DNA of 64,000 nucleotides from Chimonanthus salicifolius (Eukaryota > Streptophyta > Magnoliopsida > Laurales > Calycanthaceae), in the NCBI GenBank assembly GCA_013350335.1, contig CM023532.1, forward strand, positions 34,969,708 through 35,033,707, in the 5' to 3' direction. The notes beneath the pieces were generated by a model. That model saw nothing but the letters and a program-made list of their open reading frames with translations, made no database searches and was not told the DNA's origin. The translations under genes and the position numbers were made by a program. Of this stretch, positions 1 through 11,700 are shown piece by piece. Every line of letters begins with the position of its first letter. Position 1 is the first letter of the stretch.

Positions 1-875
1 TCATCATCTATAACATGAACAACATTTGCAGTTGGATTCTTCTTGTCATTCTTTTTCAATATTGGACAATCCTTTTTCCAATGGCCTTTGTGTCGACAAA
101 AGGCACACTCATCCCTAGCAAGATTTCTTCTATTAGATGATGTTGATGCTCCTCTCGTCTTTGAACGAGACTTGTACCGATTACCAAATTTCTTGTTTTG
201 TGATCTGCCTCTAACTGTCAAAGCCTCTGACTTTGAGTATCTTTGGGCATGTTTGTCCTTTTTTGGATACTCATTATTGATCAATGCATTCACCACAAGT
301 TCAAATTTAATCTCATTTTTCCCATACAATAGGGTGGTAGTCAGATGATCATACTGCTCAGGCAAGGAATTCAATAACAATATTGCTTTGTCTTCATCCA
401 AAATTTCAACATCTAAATTTTGCAAATCAGCAAGAATTTTGTTATAAGCAGTTAAGTGATCAGTCATAGAAGTTCCTTCCTTGTAGTCGAACCGGAAGAG
501 TCTTTTCTTGAGATAGAGACGATTCTCAACACTCTTGGTCATATACTTGTCTTGCAACATCTCCCACAACTTCTTAGCTGAATTCTCCTTCATAACAAAA
601 TATTTCTGATCTTTGGCAAGACAAAACCGAATGGTACCACAAGCTTGGCGATTGATCTTCACCCAGTCTTTTTGCTCCATATCTGTTGGTTTCTCTTCCT
701 CTAGAGCAATATCCAACTCCTGATGATACAGGACATCCATAACTTCGCATTGCCACATGCCGAAGTTGTTTGTTCCATCAAACTTCTCCACCTCGAATTT
801 TGCATTCGAAATCATAGTTCTTGATACAGTTGAAGACTTAGAGGTTGAAGGTTCAGGGGACAATTTTTCTGACAT
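1..875 (-). CDS. Copia gag polyprotein, N-terminal part, open to the window edge
   Basis: The frame opens at the ATG complementary to 873-875 and stays open for 291 codons to position 1. Gag forms the virus-like particle of the retrotransposon. The N-terminal part shows the usual Copia start, with a KFDGTNNFGMWQ-type segment near residues 30-41. A gag_pre-type stretch follows around residues 90-190 (KLWEMLQDKYM, ENRLYLKKRLF, LLNSLPEQYDHL). A basic linker leads to a CCHC zinc knuckle of the form CAFCRHKGHWKKDC near residues 268-281, which binds the element's RNA. No stop or frameshift is seen. The start is the first Met after the leader. Confidence 0.88.
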   Translation of the reverse strand, partial: MSEKLSPEPSTSKSSTVSRTMISNAKFEVEKFDGTNNFGMWQCEVMDVLYHQELDIALEEEKPTDMEQKDWVKINRQACGTIRFCLAKDQKYFVMKENSAKKLWEMLQDKYMTKSVENRLYLKKRLFRFDYKEGTSMTDHLTAYNKILADLQNLDVEILDEDKAILLLNSLPEQYDHLTTTLLYGKNEIKFELVVNALINNEYPKKDKHAQRYSKSEALTVRGRSQNKKFGNRYKSRSKTRGASTSSNRRNLARDECAFCRHKGHWKKDCPILKKNDKKNPTANVVHVIDD

Positions 876-2375
876 CAGCTAAGCACACAGCAAACTGCAC
901 AAACAGTAAACTGCACAATGTAGCCCTGCACAAACCTAGGGATCTACTACTGGCATCCAACCGATTACCCCCTAACTCCTCACCACTGGGGTGGTTCAAT
1001 CATACACATAGCAGAATAATGTGTAAAAAATAAATGACAGTGATGGAAAAGTAAGAGAAAAGAGAACTCAGCTGATCTCCTTTTTACAAACGCCACTGCT
1101 TGGCGCTCACTGTTGATTCCTCCAGAAATCAGATCCACACCGGTCACTGTGTAGATCTCACTGCCACGATCGTACAGGTGAAGACGGATCTCAATTCCGA
1201 GTCCTTGTGACTCCGGAAACTGCAAAACAAATCTGGACCGTTGATTTCCGCTCTGCAGGAGTACCTGAATCTGTAGTCCCTCGGTGCACGGGAAATGGTG
1301 GTCCTGCGGGCTACCGGAACTGGTGATCCCGCAGCTGCAGATGAAATGGTGGTCCTGCGGACCACTGAACCGAGATTTTTTCTTATCTTTTCTTTCTCTT
1401 CTCTCCTCAGATCTGTCTTCCTAGCAGCGCCTCTCGCCGCCGCCGCCGCTGCTGCTCGTCCTTCTGCTGCGGAGATTTCCGCCGCCGCTGCCTTCTCTGA
1501 TCAGATCTCCCGAGCCTCTTTTCCTCCGGCCGACTTCGAAACCGAGAAACCCCTGCGCTATGCACGGCTGTTTCACTACAGATCTGATTCGAGAAATCAG
1601 ATCCCTCTGCAAACCCAAAACCGGTAGATGCCAACGACACCTCTGGATGCTGCCGTTCTTCCTTGGCCGGTCTGTCTTCTCCGATTGCCACTGCTTGCTG
1701 TCTCTGCTCAGATCTGAGAAATCAGATCTGGGTTTTGGTCTCCGTCGATCGCCGCTGGATCTCAGATTTGAATGGGGAAAACCCTTCCGCCGCCACTGCT
1801 CGCAGCTCGGCCTCTGTCCGCCGGCTGCTGCAACTTCTCTGCCAAAAAACTACAGATCTGCAGTTTTGATCTGCCGTCTGGGTCTGGAAACTGCAGATCT
1901 GATCTCAGATCTGCGGTTGTTTCCCTCTATGCTGCCTCCGGCCGGCTGGCTCGTACCGTGCAGCCCTCTGTTCCAGATCTCGGGAAAACCCTTAGCCGAT
2001 GGATTGAAGGGAACCCTTTCCAGCCGATGCCTTTCCGCCGCAGCTGCTGCTCGGCCTCTGTTCGCCAGGCGACGGGATCGGAAACCCCTTTTCTTGATGC
2101 AAAGATCAGATCTGATCTGCGCAAGGGAGGATGACAATCGGATTCCTCTTCTCTTCCGCCGCTGCGGATTTGGTCTGTAAAACCGAGACCCTTCCAGAGA
2201 CCAAACCAAACTAAGGATGAAAACCCTTTTTTTTTTTTTTTTTTTTCAGATCTGTGAACAGTGCGTTCACAGTAAAAAAAAAAATCCAATGGAACAATAT
2301 CCTCTTCAGCCGACGGCCTGTGTGATTTCGCCCTGTCGATCCTCCGACGAATCCGACAATCCGACGAACCTGACG
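876..2375 (-). other. GC-rich untranslated leader of the Copia element
   Basis: About 1.5 kb between the primer-binding site and gag. It is much richer in G+C than the rest of the window, with GCC-type triplet runs near 1432-1460 and many copies of the palindrome AGATCT, often as CAGATCTG (for example near 1502, 1700-1730, 1857-1912, 2105, 2247). A direct repeat GAAATGGTGGTCCTGCGG occurs twice between 1290 and 1363. Several open frames cross it on both strands but differ in frame and lack recognisable domains, so I call no gene. Confidence 0.6.
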
Positions 2376-2387
2376 CTCTGATACCAA
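2376..2387 (-). other. Primer-binding site (initiator Met-tRNA) of the Copia element
   Basis: The minus-strand sequence TGGTATCAGAGC is the classic plant Copia primer-binding site. It is complementary to the 3' end of initiator methionine tRNA and primes minus-strand DNA synthesis. It lies two bases inside the LTR end at 2390, as expected. Confidence 0.9.
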
Positions 2388-2389
2388 TT

Positions 2390-2738
2390 GTTGAGATTTA
2401 CAGCGGAAAAACAAACAATAAAATCAATCACACAATCAATAACACGCAGATTTACGTGGTTCGGCTAAAAGCCTACGTCCACGGGCAACACAGAGAAGAG
2501 TTTTCACTAAGTCCAAAATGAGGAGATACAATGTGGAGTCTATTCTCTGGTTTTTCTTTCTTTCTCTCCTCACCTCTCATACAAGCAGTAATCACCTATA
2601 TATAAGGAAAGGCTCCTACAATTATGCTACTGCCCAATGGCATACCAACTCAGTTATGGGCTAAGTTAAATAGAACCATAGATACCAACTCAGTGATGGG
2701 TTGAGTTGGGCTGAGTTAAATCGAGCCACATATCAACA
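2390..2738 (-). repeat. 5' LTR of the Copia element
   Basis: 349 bp, bounded by TGTTGA (2390) and TCAACA (2733-2738), so the ends form a perfect 6-bp inverted repeat. It adjoins the primer-binding site on the left and thiolase intron sequence on the right. A TATATATAAGG-like tract near 2598 could be the promoter, but which direction it serves was not resolved. The partner LTR is outside the window. Confidence 0.85.
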
Positions 2739-2800
2739 CAATTATGTCTACTTAGACTGACTGTCGAAAGTGAATGGATTTTTTTCCCTCCTTTACACAG

Positions 2801-3071
2801 GGGCACGCTGTGTGGGAACTCTCTTGCATGAAATGAAGCGTCGAGGCAGGGACTGTCGTTTTGGAGTGGTGTCAATGTGCATCGGTTAGTATCGATCTTT
2901 TGGTGGAAGCATGTCCTTATACTGCATGTATTTGATGGATGGCTGTATGATATTGTGACAGGCACTGGAATGGGAGCTGCGGCCGTTTTTGAAAGAGGAG
3001 ATTGTGTGGATGAGCTGTGCAATGCCAAGAAGATCCAACCCAACAATCTGCTATCCAAGGATGCTCTGTAA
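2801..3071 (+). CDS. KAT2: Peroxisomal 3-ketoacyl-CoA thiolase, upstream tandem copy, last two exons
   Basis: Two exons, 2801-2884 and 2962-3071 (stop TAA 3069-3071), joined by a 77-bp GT-AG intron. They encode the thiolase C-terminus: [18 protein letters not shown], then the active-site cysteine motif MCIGTGMG spanning the splice junction, ending LLSKDAL. Exon lengths (84 and 110) and phases equal those of the downstream copy. The enzyme does the last step of fatty-acid beta-oxidation in peroxisomes. The other exons lie left of the Copia element inserted in the preceding intron. No damage is seen in this part, so this may be the working copy. Similarity to the downstream copy continues into the 3' flank to about 3220. 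Confidence 0.9.
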
Positions 3072-5744
3072 CTTTTTATCTGTACATTCTAATCGCTTAT
3101 CTTATTTTTCTTATATGAAATATTGTACAAACCAAAGTGATTAGAGATAAAACATTTTAATGAAAACAAAGCATGTTGTGTGCCGATCCGTGTTATAGCT
3201 TGGTGATTGGCCTCTCCTATAACTATGTGGTCCAAGATGATGGGCATGTGGACTCCCAATCTACAGGTATGGATGTTTTTGAGAGCAATTTTCTTGAGAA
3301 TGGTGTTTATACAAATCAAACTTATTGAATTTGAAACGTTATGAGCAACAAACTCATCTAGACTGATAGGATAGTGCACGGATATGGGTATATTTGAGAG
3401 TGATTTTTAAGATGACTTTACTTATAAAAAAATCAGATCTATTAAATTTGAAAAGCATGATTTTGATCGGTCCAAAAATCAACAGTCAAAATAGGGTCAA
3501 TTATAGATAGATTTTGATCAAATTAGTAAGAACAGATGAGTTTGAGTAGGGATTAAAAGATTACTGTTCCCATGCCAGCATGCATCTCGGTGCTGCCGTG
3601 GCTTTTTCTGCTGATGACTTGACATGTGACAGTGTACAGCCGTACAGGACATGAACCATATCATTTGAAAATTATTTATTAAATTTTTTCAAATATATGT
3701 TTTATTTGAAAAAAAATGTATTTATCTATTTAATATAATGTTACACAAGTTGATGATTAATTATGGAAATAATTTTTTTAACTTATAAGAGACTTTGAAA
3801 TCTGCATCCAGACTAAGTGCTCTATTTTTATCGCTTTATATAATGTAAATCAAATATATTTTTACAAATAAAATTTTATATGCATATAAATCTGAAAAAT
3901 AGATTTTAAATAATATGATTTTCCAGCTTCATATAATGTGATACGGTAAGAGATGCTCGATTATGTCAGATGTAGCACAGGCTCCACCAACGGGAGAAGA
4001 GATGCTCTCTCCCTAACGTGGAAGTCAACTTCCAGACAATCCGCTGCAACACTAAAAAAAATCAGTGCAGTTACGGTATTTTTTATTTAAAAAACAAATT
4101 GACGTGTGTTATATTGTAGATTCTACAAATGATTTAAATCATATTTTATAATATCCATTTAAATTTAAATTTTATTTGTAAAAATATTATTATTCTAATA
4201 TAAGGTCATGAAAATAGATAAATGAGCATGGATATAAAGTTTTTTATCTTAAAATCTTAATCCAAAATTCATTCATTCGTTTTTAGAACTTTATATTATA
4301 AAAAAATGATACTTAAATAAATATAATATGAATTTTATAAAGAAAAACTTGTCCTCATTGATAATCATGCAAAGGGACCCAGGAAGAATTCAATGTAATT
4401 CTTATGAACTCCAAACTCCAAAGATTATCATATAGAAAGCATCAATTGGATAAAAGATAAAACAGTTGTCCGTATGTCATTTATGGTCGTTCAACTCAAG
4501 AACAATTTTTTGTTGTAATCCGACCTTTTGGCCAAAATTCTTTCGGGTAGACTTTGGGCTGAAATCTATATTTTTCATAAATATCAGTAAAGAAATTTCA
4601 GCCAAAATCTGTATTTTCAAAAATACCAGTTGAAATAATTAGGCCAGAAATTTTTGTTTTTTGCATTGGACCAAAATCTGTATTTTTGCAGAAATAACAG
4701 CCAAAACTTTCCGCAGAAATCTGTATTTTTTAAAATATCAGCACAAAAGTTATCAATTTTTTTGTTTTTTACTTAGACTAAATCTATATTTTTTTTCAAA
4801 AATATCAGCTGATATTCTCGGCCAAAATCTATATTTTCAGAAATATCTGTACTATTATAAAAACAATTAAAAAAATTTGGCCCCAAAATTTTCAATATCA
4901 ACTTAAGGCAAAATCTGTAATTCTGTATTTTATAGAAATATAAGGGACAATGTTTTGGTCTACCAGCAAAAATTTGGAGGTTGAATACCGAGAGCACTAA
5001 CTTCAAAAAAGTCTAAAATATTTTTAAAATATGAAAATAAGCTCAATGAAAGGATTTTTGGAAATATAAAAACATAAGTGTTTGAACTCTGAACAGGTGT
5101 AATTGGGGCATTCTTTTCGGTCGTGCTTTTTTATTATAAAATTACTTTTAAATTTTGTGCTTAAATATTTTTTTAACAAGTTTAGGTATTTACTTGTCTT
5201 AAACTAAACTTTTTGTGACTAATCTTTTCGTGAAAATCTTTGAATCAGCACACTCTGGTTAAAGTTATAGAATTACAAAGAATGGTCCCTTCGGCTTCAA
5301 GATGAATTCAACAAAAGACCACGTCTTAAAGACACGTCTTAAGAGTTGAGCGAGAATCAAACACAATCTTTATAGTTAAACTGTGAATCGAACATTAAAC
5401 CCGCACTACAGGGCATGTAAACTCCTCATATATGTAAAATTGTAAATATTATTATTAATAGCATTATAAATTATTATTAGTAGCGCTGCAGATTATGTAC
5501 TGGTTAAACGTGGAGGAGCCTCTCTCATTCATTGCATGGAAGAGACGTGCATGGCATTTGATTGCATGCCTGACCCACATTAGAATTACTCCTCCTCTGT
5601 ATCAGTTATATCACTTAATCTCTCTTCTTTCTCTTCCCAATATTAACTCTTCTTAAATCTTCACAGCTTTCCTTACCAAATACAAAACATTCCAGCATTT
5701 TCTCCATCTCTAAACCATAGCCAACGGAGAGCCATCGTTAGAAG
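3072..5744. other. Intergenic region between the two thiolase copies
   Basis: AT-rich. The first 150 bp match the 3' flank of the downstream thiolase. A degenerate periodic repeat lies at 4540-4960 (separate entry). The last 200 bp are pyrimidine-rich and hold the presumed promoter and 5' UTR of the downstream gene; a weak TATA-like TTATATC occurs near 5606. I see no other gene. Confidence 0.5.
4540..4960 (+). repeat. Degenerate tandem repeat, unit about 45-60 bp
   Basis: About seven imperfect copies of a unit containing GGCCAAAATCTGTATTTT followed by AGAAATATCAGC-like sequence, starting near 4559, 4606, 4669, 4714, 4774, 4822 and 4906. A longer sub-repeat links 4642-4690 with 4746-4790. Related motifs (AATTTCAGC, CGGCCGA) reappear upstream of WEX near 41960-42030. 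Confidence 0.55.
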
Positions 5745-8700
5745 ATGGAGAAAGCGATCGACAGGCAGAAAACTCTGCTCCGCCATCTTCGGCCCTCTTC
5801 TTCTTCTCCTTCGGTTCCTACTCTCTCTGTAAGCTCTGCTTTTGCATGCAGGATCGTTACTTCTCAGAGTTAAATTCTATCCATTCTGTTAGAAGTGATT
5901 CAAAAAACACCAAGAAATCAACGGCGTTCGTTCAATCCATTTCATCATAAAACAGAGTAGGTGGGCTATAAAAAATGAGTATGAAGCCCATGCATGTGAT
6001 TGAAAATGAGCTCATAAAGTCATAATCTATTCAAGACACTAGAAAACATTTAAAATAGCAACATATACTATGACTCAACCCTTCATTATCATATTTAGAG
6101 CACAGGGTTCATCAAACACCCATGAAATTGTCTGATCATGTCGAGTTTGGATTGGGTCAAGTGACCCGAATGTTGTGACCTCTGTGAGCTGATGTAAGGT
6201 TGGATCAGGTCAATTGGTTTGTTAAACAAATTGAAATTCTATTTTCTGGGTTGGGTTTGGTTCAATTTGGGTTGTGTTTTGGGTTAGGTGTGCATTGAGT
6301 ACAGCTCATGTCAAATCGCTAGTCCACCATGGGTTGGATCTAGGTTGGGCTGGATTTGAGTTGGATTGGGTTGGGTCAAGGTTTGGATTGAGATGGGTTT
6401 GGGTGGCAGGTTGGGATTGGGTGTGTTGTTTGGTAGTAGGGCTGCAACTCGGGTCGGGTTTTGGTCCTGACCCGCATGACCCGACCCGAGAAATCATGCA
6501 GGTCGGGTCAAGAATTTTGGGCCAGCGGGTCGGGTCGAATTGAGGAGATAAAAACCCGCATGAAATTCAGGTCCAGCCGAGTTGAGGATTTTAGCAAGTT
6601 AACTCAACCCGACCAGGATAAAATTAGGCTAAAATGGGTTCATAATGCTGGTCGGGTCAAAATTCGAGTTAAAATTCAGGTCGGGTTGGGTTTTAAGAAA
6701 CCTGACTTGTCCCGGCCCGAGTTGCAGCCCTATTTGGTAGGGTCGAAAGGTAGGATAGGATTATGCTTCACATTCACCGATTCCATATTTTTTTCTAGTG
6801 TATGAGTTAAGAGAAGAAATGTGTGGAAAATGATCTCACTTCCCATGTATTAACTGATTTCTCACTAAATCACTTGCACAGAATCTCTCAAGAGAAACAG
6901 TTCTGAAAACTTGGGTAAATTTGTTAGTTAGAATGATAGATTAAACTCTTTTAAAAATGACCGAATTAAGGATTGTTTAAAAATAGCCGTAATAGATGAA
7001 AAGTTGAGAGAAACTCGTTTTAGGTGATTTGGATATGTGAGCAGAAATATAGAGATCACCCCAGTATGTAAAGTGAAGACGTTACAAATCGCAAGCAAAA
7101 TGAGAAGAAGTAGAACACTAAAAACATCAAGGGAAGGGATTAAAAAAAAAAAGACATGATAGAGAGTTGGGTGATTGACTACATGGTTTATGGTAGAGTC
7201 AAGTGGAGAAGTAGAACTGCAAAAAATTGACCTCAGATAGGAGTTTGACATTTGATGATGATGATGAATGACTGATTCAACTCTTTCTTGTTAGTGAAGT
7301 TGATTGGATTTAAGACTACGATTTCTCCTTTGGTTAGATTGTAATTTTACGTCATGTCAAAATTTGAATTGATTTTCCGAATATTAGAATTTGTTTTATG
7401 CTTTCTGGTTTTATTTCATTGTATCTGGATTCTGTATTTGTCCTGAATTGATGTGGAAACAGGCCTCTGTTTGTTCTGCTGGGGATGCACACCATAGGAC
7501 TGCTTCATTTGTTGATGATGTTGTAATCGTGGCGTAAGTTCTTTATTCTTCTTGGAATTTGGAGTTTTTGCTAATTCAATAACCATTTGTTGATATTAGA
7601 GGACAATGTACTGTCTTGATGCCTAGGTAGGCACTCAGAATTCAAATTTTGCTGGATTATCCATTTGATATTGTGTTGACATGGGCACAAGAACATGCCA
7701 GGAATGTCTTTTTTCCAGGATTTCGGAAAACTGCTCTCTGTTGATTTGCAGCTACATTGCACAAACTCTTTGAAATGAATGATGACACAGTAATTATTTT
7801 CAGGATAATTATTTCCTGACAAGTCCACTTTCTGATTCTTGTTAATTTCCTTGAAAGTGCATCTTTAAATCATTCTAAATCTTAGAAGAGCTTCTCTATA
7901 TAATTTTGATGAAGTTTTGGGATTTTACTTTTACTCAATTTGATTATGACTAGGATCTTCTCCATCTGATGTTCCTGCATTTCTGGGTGTTTTTTTACTT
8001 TTTTATCATTTTAAGTCTGATCATATCTTCTTTTAATTTGGTAAATTCTGGGTTGAGCAGTGCATATCGAACTGCAATTTGCAAGGCAAATCGCGGGGGT
8101 TTCAAAGATACACATGCTGATGACTTACTTGCTCCACTTCTTAAGGTTCTTCAGCACTCTCTCTCTCTCTCAGTGAATTCAAACATTCATTATCATATAA
8201 AATGTGAATGTGATGATGCGATTTAAGTTTTACAAAAAAGAATGCTCATTTAAATTTTCTGGTTAGTTGTGGATGCCTTTCTCCTCCATTTGGGTTTCTC
8301 ACAGGTGAATTTTTACTGTAGGCATTGATAGAGAAAACAAATCTGGATCCAAATGAAGTTGGGGATATTGTTGTGGGTACAGTGATTCCACCTGGTTCTG
8401 TAAGAGCAAGTGAATGCAGGATGGCTGCATTCTATGCTGGATTTCCTGGTACCTTTGTTTCCTTGTATTTTGAGCAGTGCCTCCTGGATCTTTTGCATCA
8501 ACATAGCTGTTTGAACTGTGCAGAAACCGTACCTATCAGAACTGTGAACCGACAATGTTCATCAGGTCTCCAGGCTGTTGCTGATGTTGCAGCCTCCATA
8601 AAAGCTGGATTTTACGACATTGGTTAGATGCTAATTTTAATTACTTTTTTCGATAAAAAAGATGTTAATTTTACACCATTTTATTTTATTTATGTGGTAC

Positions 8701-11700
8701 CCATTACATCATAGTAGCCAAACGTGTACCTTAGTTGTGTCCAGGCCTCCCCTGGCTCCAAACTTATTCTGCACCTTGCCTGCTCACCCAAGGAAAGCTT
8801 AAGATGGACTTCAAATGAATCTTGTCTGTTCGTTTATTAAATGGTTGCTCCATATTGGCAAGCCAAAAAGTTGTTCAGAAATAGTTTAAAATAGAAAAAA
8901 AAAATTAAGATTTGGTTTGGCGAATTTGAAATATTTTACCTATCCTTATCAGACTAGTACTGGAAAATCAAGGAAATTCGTGTAAAAAATACTTAAAAAT
9001 AGGAAAAGAGATTTGTTACTTTGCATCAGTAGTACATTATTTTGTCAATCTTTATGCAATAAAGATGTAAATCTATGAATCCACACATATATTTGAATTA
9101 CCTGGGTAAGTGCATCTGGCAAATAAGGCTTGCTCCTAGCCATGCGCGTTGTGCCTTGACTACTATGGTCATAGTTATGTTGCATGTTTAATTCACGGTG
9201 ATATTCTTAACACAGGTATTGGTGCTGGATTGGAATCTATGACTCTAAATCAAATTGCATGGGAAAGGTCTATGATCAATCCCAGAGTATGTATTCTGTT
9301 GTATCCTTCTTTCCTCAAAATTATAGGTGGTGTTTTATGAATATATCTGTGTTACAAGTTTTTTTTTTTAATTAATCCAACAGGTAAAGGATTATCCACA
9401 GGCTCGAGATTGTCTTATTCCCATGGGTGTCGTTTCTGATAATTTTTCACAGCGTTATGGTGTGACACGGCTGGAACAAGACGAGGCTGCAGTGAGTTGA
9501 CACAGATATCTCAGTTCATGCTTGCTATTATAAAATGGTGGTGGTATTTGATTATCTAACATCTTAAAGCATGTGGCTAGGTTGCATCCCATAAGAAGGC
9601 AGCTGCAGCAACTGCTTCTGGTAAGTTCAAAGATGAAATCATCCCAGTGACCACAAAGGTGAGCCTTTGCACTGCTATCTTAGTAAATTAATTGCTGACC
9701 CCACATAAATGGGATAACGGCCATAATGACAATGATGATAATGATCCTAGTAAATTAATAATTTTACATTTCAATTTCTCATTTGTTTCTTCTGGGCTTT
9801 AAGATGATTATTAAGTTATGGGCAATGTCAAGAAGGTGATCTTAATGTCAATGTCCTATATACAGATTGTTGACCCTAAATCTGGAGAAGAGAAACAAGC
9901 AACAATTTCTGTGGATGATGGGATTCGGGCTGAGACCACAGTATCAGGTTTGGCAAAGCTGAAACCTGTCTTTAAGAAGGATGGTACTACCACTGCAGGT
10001 ATTTGATTTTTTACATGAGTGATTTCTTACCATTGAAGAAAGAAACGGGCAATGATTTGATTGAACACCAATGGGTTGAGTCCATACTGTGTTCATGTCT
10101 TCGTAAGCAATATATATCCAACCATCCTAGTGATTATTAAAATGATCTGTTTTCGCATATTTGGTTAGGTAATTCTAGTCAAATGAGTGATGGTGCTGGA
10201 GCTGTACTCCTAATGAAAAGATCTCTGGCATTGCAGAAAGGACTTCCCATTCTTGGTGTGTTCAGGTATATAATATTGTTGATGCATAAGCATGTTATAT
10301 GTCTGATTCTTTATATTCTACATGCATGGATGACGATTCTCTCAATCCATCTACTAATTAAACTATTTTACTTCTTCAAGTTGGCACTTCTTATATCGTT
10401 GATACTTGTCAATAGGCTATTGGTATTGATATAGGTTGAATTGTGACTTTTTGTCCCTCAAATTGCTGCTTTTAATGATTTAGGGAGTATTGATCCCTTC
10501 CTAAAATACCATTATCAAGATTAAAGAGCTACAAATTGGCCTTGATTCCATTTTCACATACTGTTATGGGAGCACCTGAAGTCTTCTATTTGGGTCTGAT
10601 AGATTTTCTTTGTCATAACAAAAACTTTATTGGTAAAAATGAAAGTACAAAAGATAAGGGCCAGTTTATACGAGTTATAGATTATTGATCACAGTGAAGT
10701 TGATTAGATTGTATTGTCACTTTGTGCAAATTCTATGCACTAGAGGAATTGAAGAATGCTAACATGCTCTCTTACGTTTGATTTAAAATCCCTCATGCCA
10801 CTCATGCAGGAGTTTTTTTGCTGTTGGAGTGGATCCTGCTGTCTTGGGTATTGGCCCAGCTATTGCAATTCCTGCTGCAGTGAAGTTGGCTGGTCTTGAA
10901 ATTAGTGATATTGATCTCTTTGAAATAAATGAGGTGATGATTCAACACACTATTTTATTGTCATTCTGCTGAAGGTTTAGGTGTTCTAGTTCTAGCTATT
11001 CTGATTTCTGTGCTCCCTTTCACCTCACTCTTTTTTTTTCTCTTTTTTATTTTAGGCATTTGCATCCCAGTATATATACTGCTGCAATAAACTGGAGCTT
11101 GATCCTGAAAAGGTGAATGTTAATGGAGGTGCCTATTGCTCTTGGGCATCCTTTGGGTGCTACAGGTAATTGTTATGACATTCAAACTATTGTTTCATAA
11201 TTTAGATAAACCAACAAAACTTTTAACATACGCTATCTAAAACCATTATTCATTATTACTAATAATATAGGTGTAGCTCAGTTGGTTACCTCCTGACTCA
11301 GAAAGCGGGAGGTCAGCCCCCATGGCCTAACCTTGGTGTGCCTTAGGGGTAGGGGTCCACCCGTGGGGGTTTTACGCTGGGTATCCCGCGGTTCCCACAC
11401 GTAAATTCAAAAAAAAAAAAAATTATAGAACTATTACTTCCATTTCTTTCACGGTATTTGAATCTAAATGATGATGACTTATGAGTGGTACCTGTGGTGA
11501 GTATAATTCCAGGTTTATACATTTCACTTACTTATATGGTTAGCTAGAATGTCATAACATATGCAGTGGTACAAAACACCTCTCTGCCCTCCCATAAAAA
11601 TAGATGTTTCTCCTATCAGTACCATATTTAGAAGGTTTTTTGTTTATTTTAGAATTGGCATGTCATTTTTGAAAAGTCTTGTTTTCCTTAGAAGGGGATC

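Larger units (their letters stand above)
1..2738 (-). mobile_element. Ty1/Copia LTR retrotransposon, 5' part (runs off left edge)
   Basis: Read on the minus strand, the order is LTR (2390-2738), initiator-Met tRNA primer-binding site (2376-2387), a leader of about 1.5 kb, then gag (875 down to 1). Protease, integrase, reverse transcriptase and the 3' LTR would lie left of position 1. The LTR has matching TGTTGA...TCAACA ends. The sequence just beyond the LTR (2739 on) matches the last part of intron 12 of the second thiolase gene (12541-12608), so the element inserted into an intron of the first thiolase copy. The unbroken gag suggests a fairly recent insertion. Whether it is still active cannot be judged here. 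Confidence 0.88.

Noticed and set aside
1295..2289. Several long open frames on both strands (up to 206 codons)
   Set aside because: They lie in the GC-rich Copia leader, overlap one another in different frames, and show no domain or splice logic.
6274..6805. Open frames of 63-114 codons in thiolase intron 1
   Set aside because: They cover the hAT MITE and its flank, inside a well-defined intron.
11271..11345. A tRNA gene, from the A-box-like GTAGCTCAGTTGGTT
   Set aside because: No acceptor stem or proper B box can be drawn, and the sequence runs on into a repeated body with poly-A. It is the head of a SINE.
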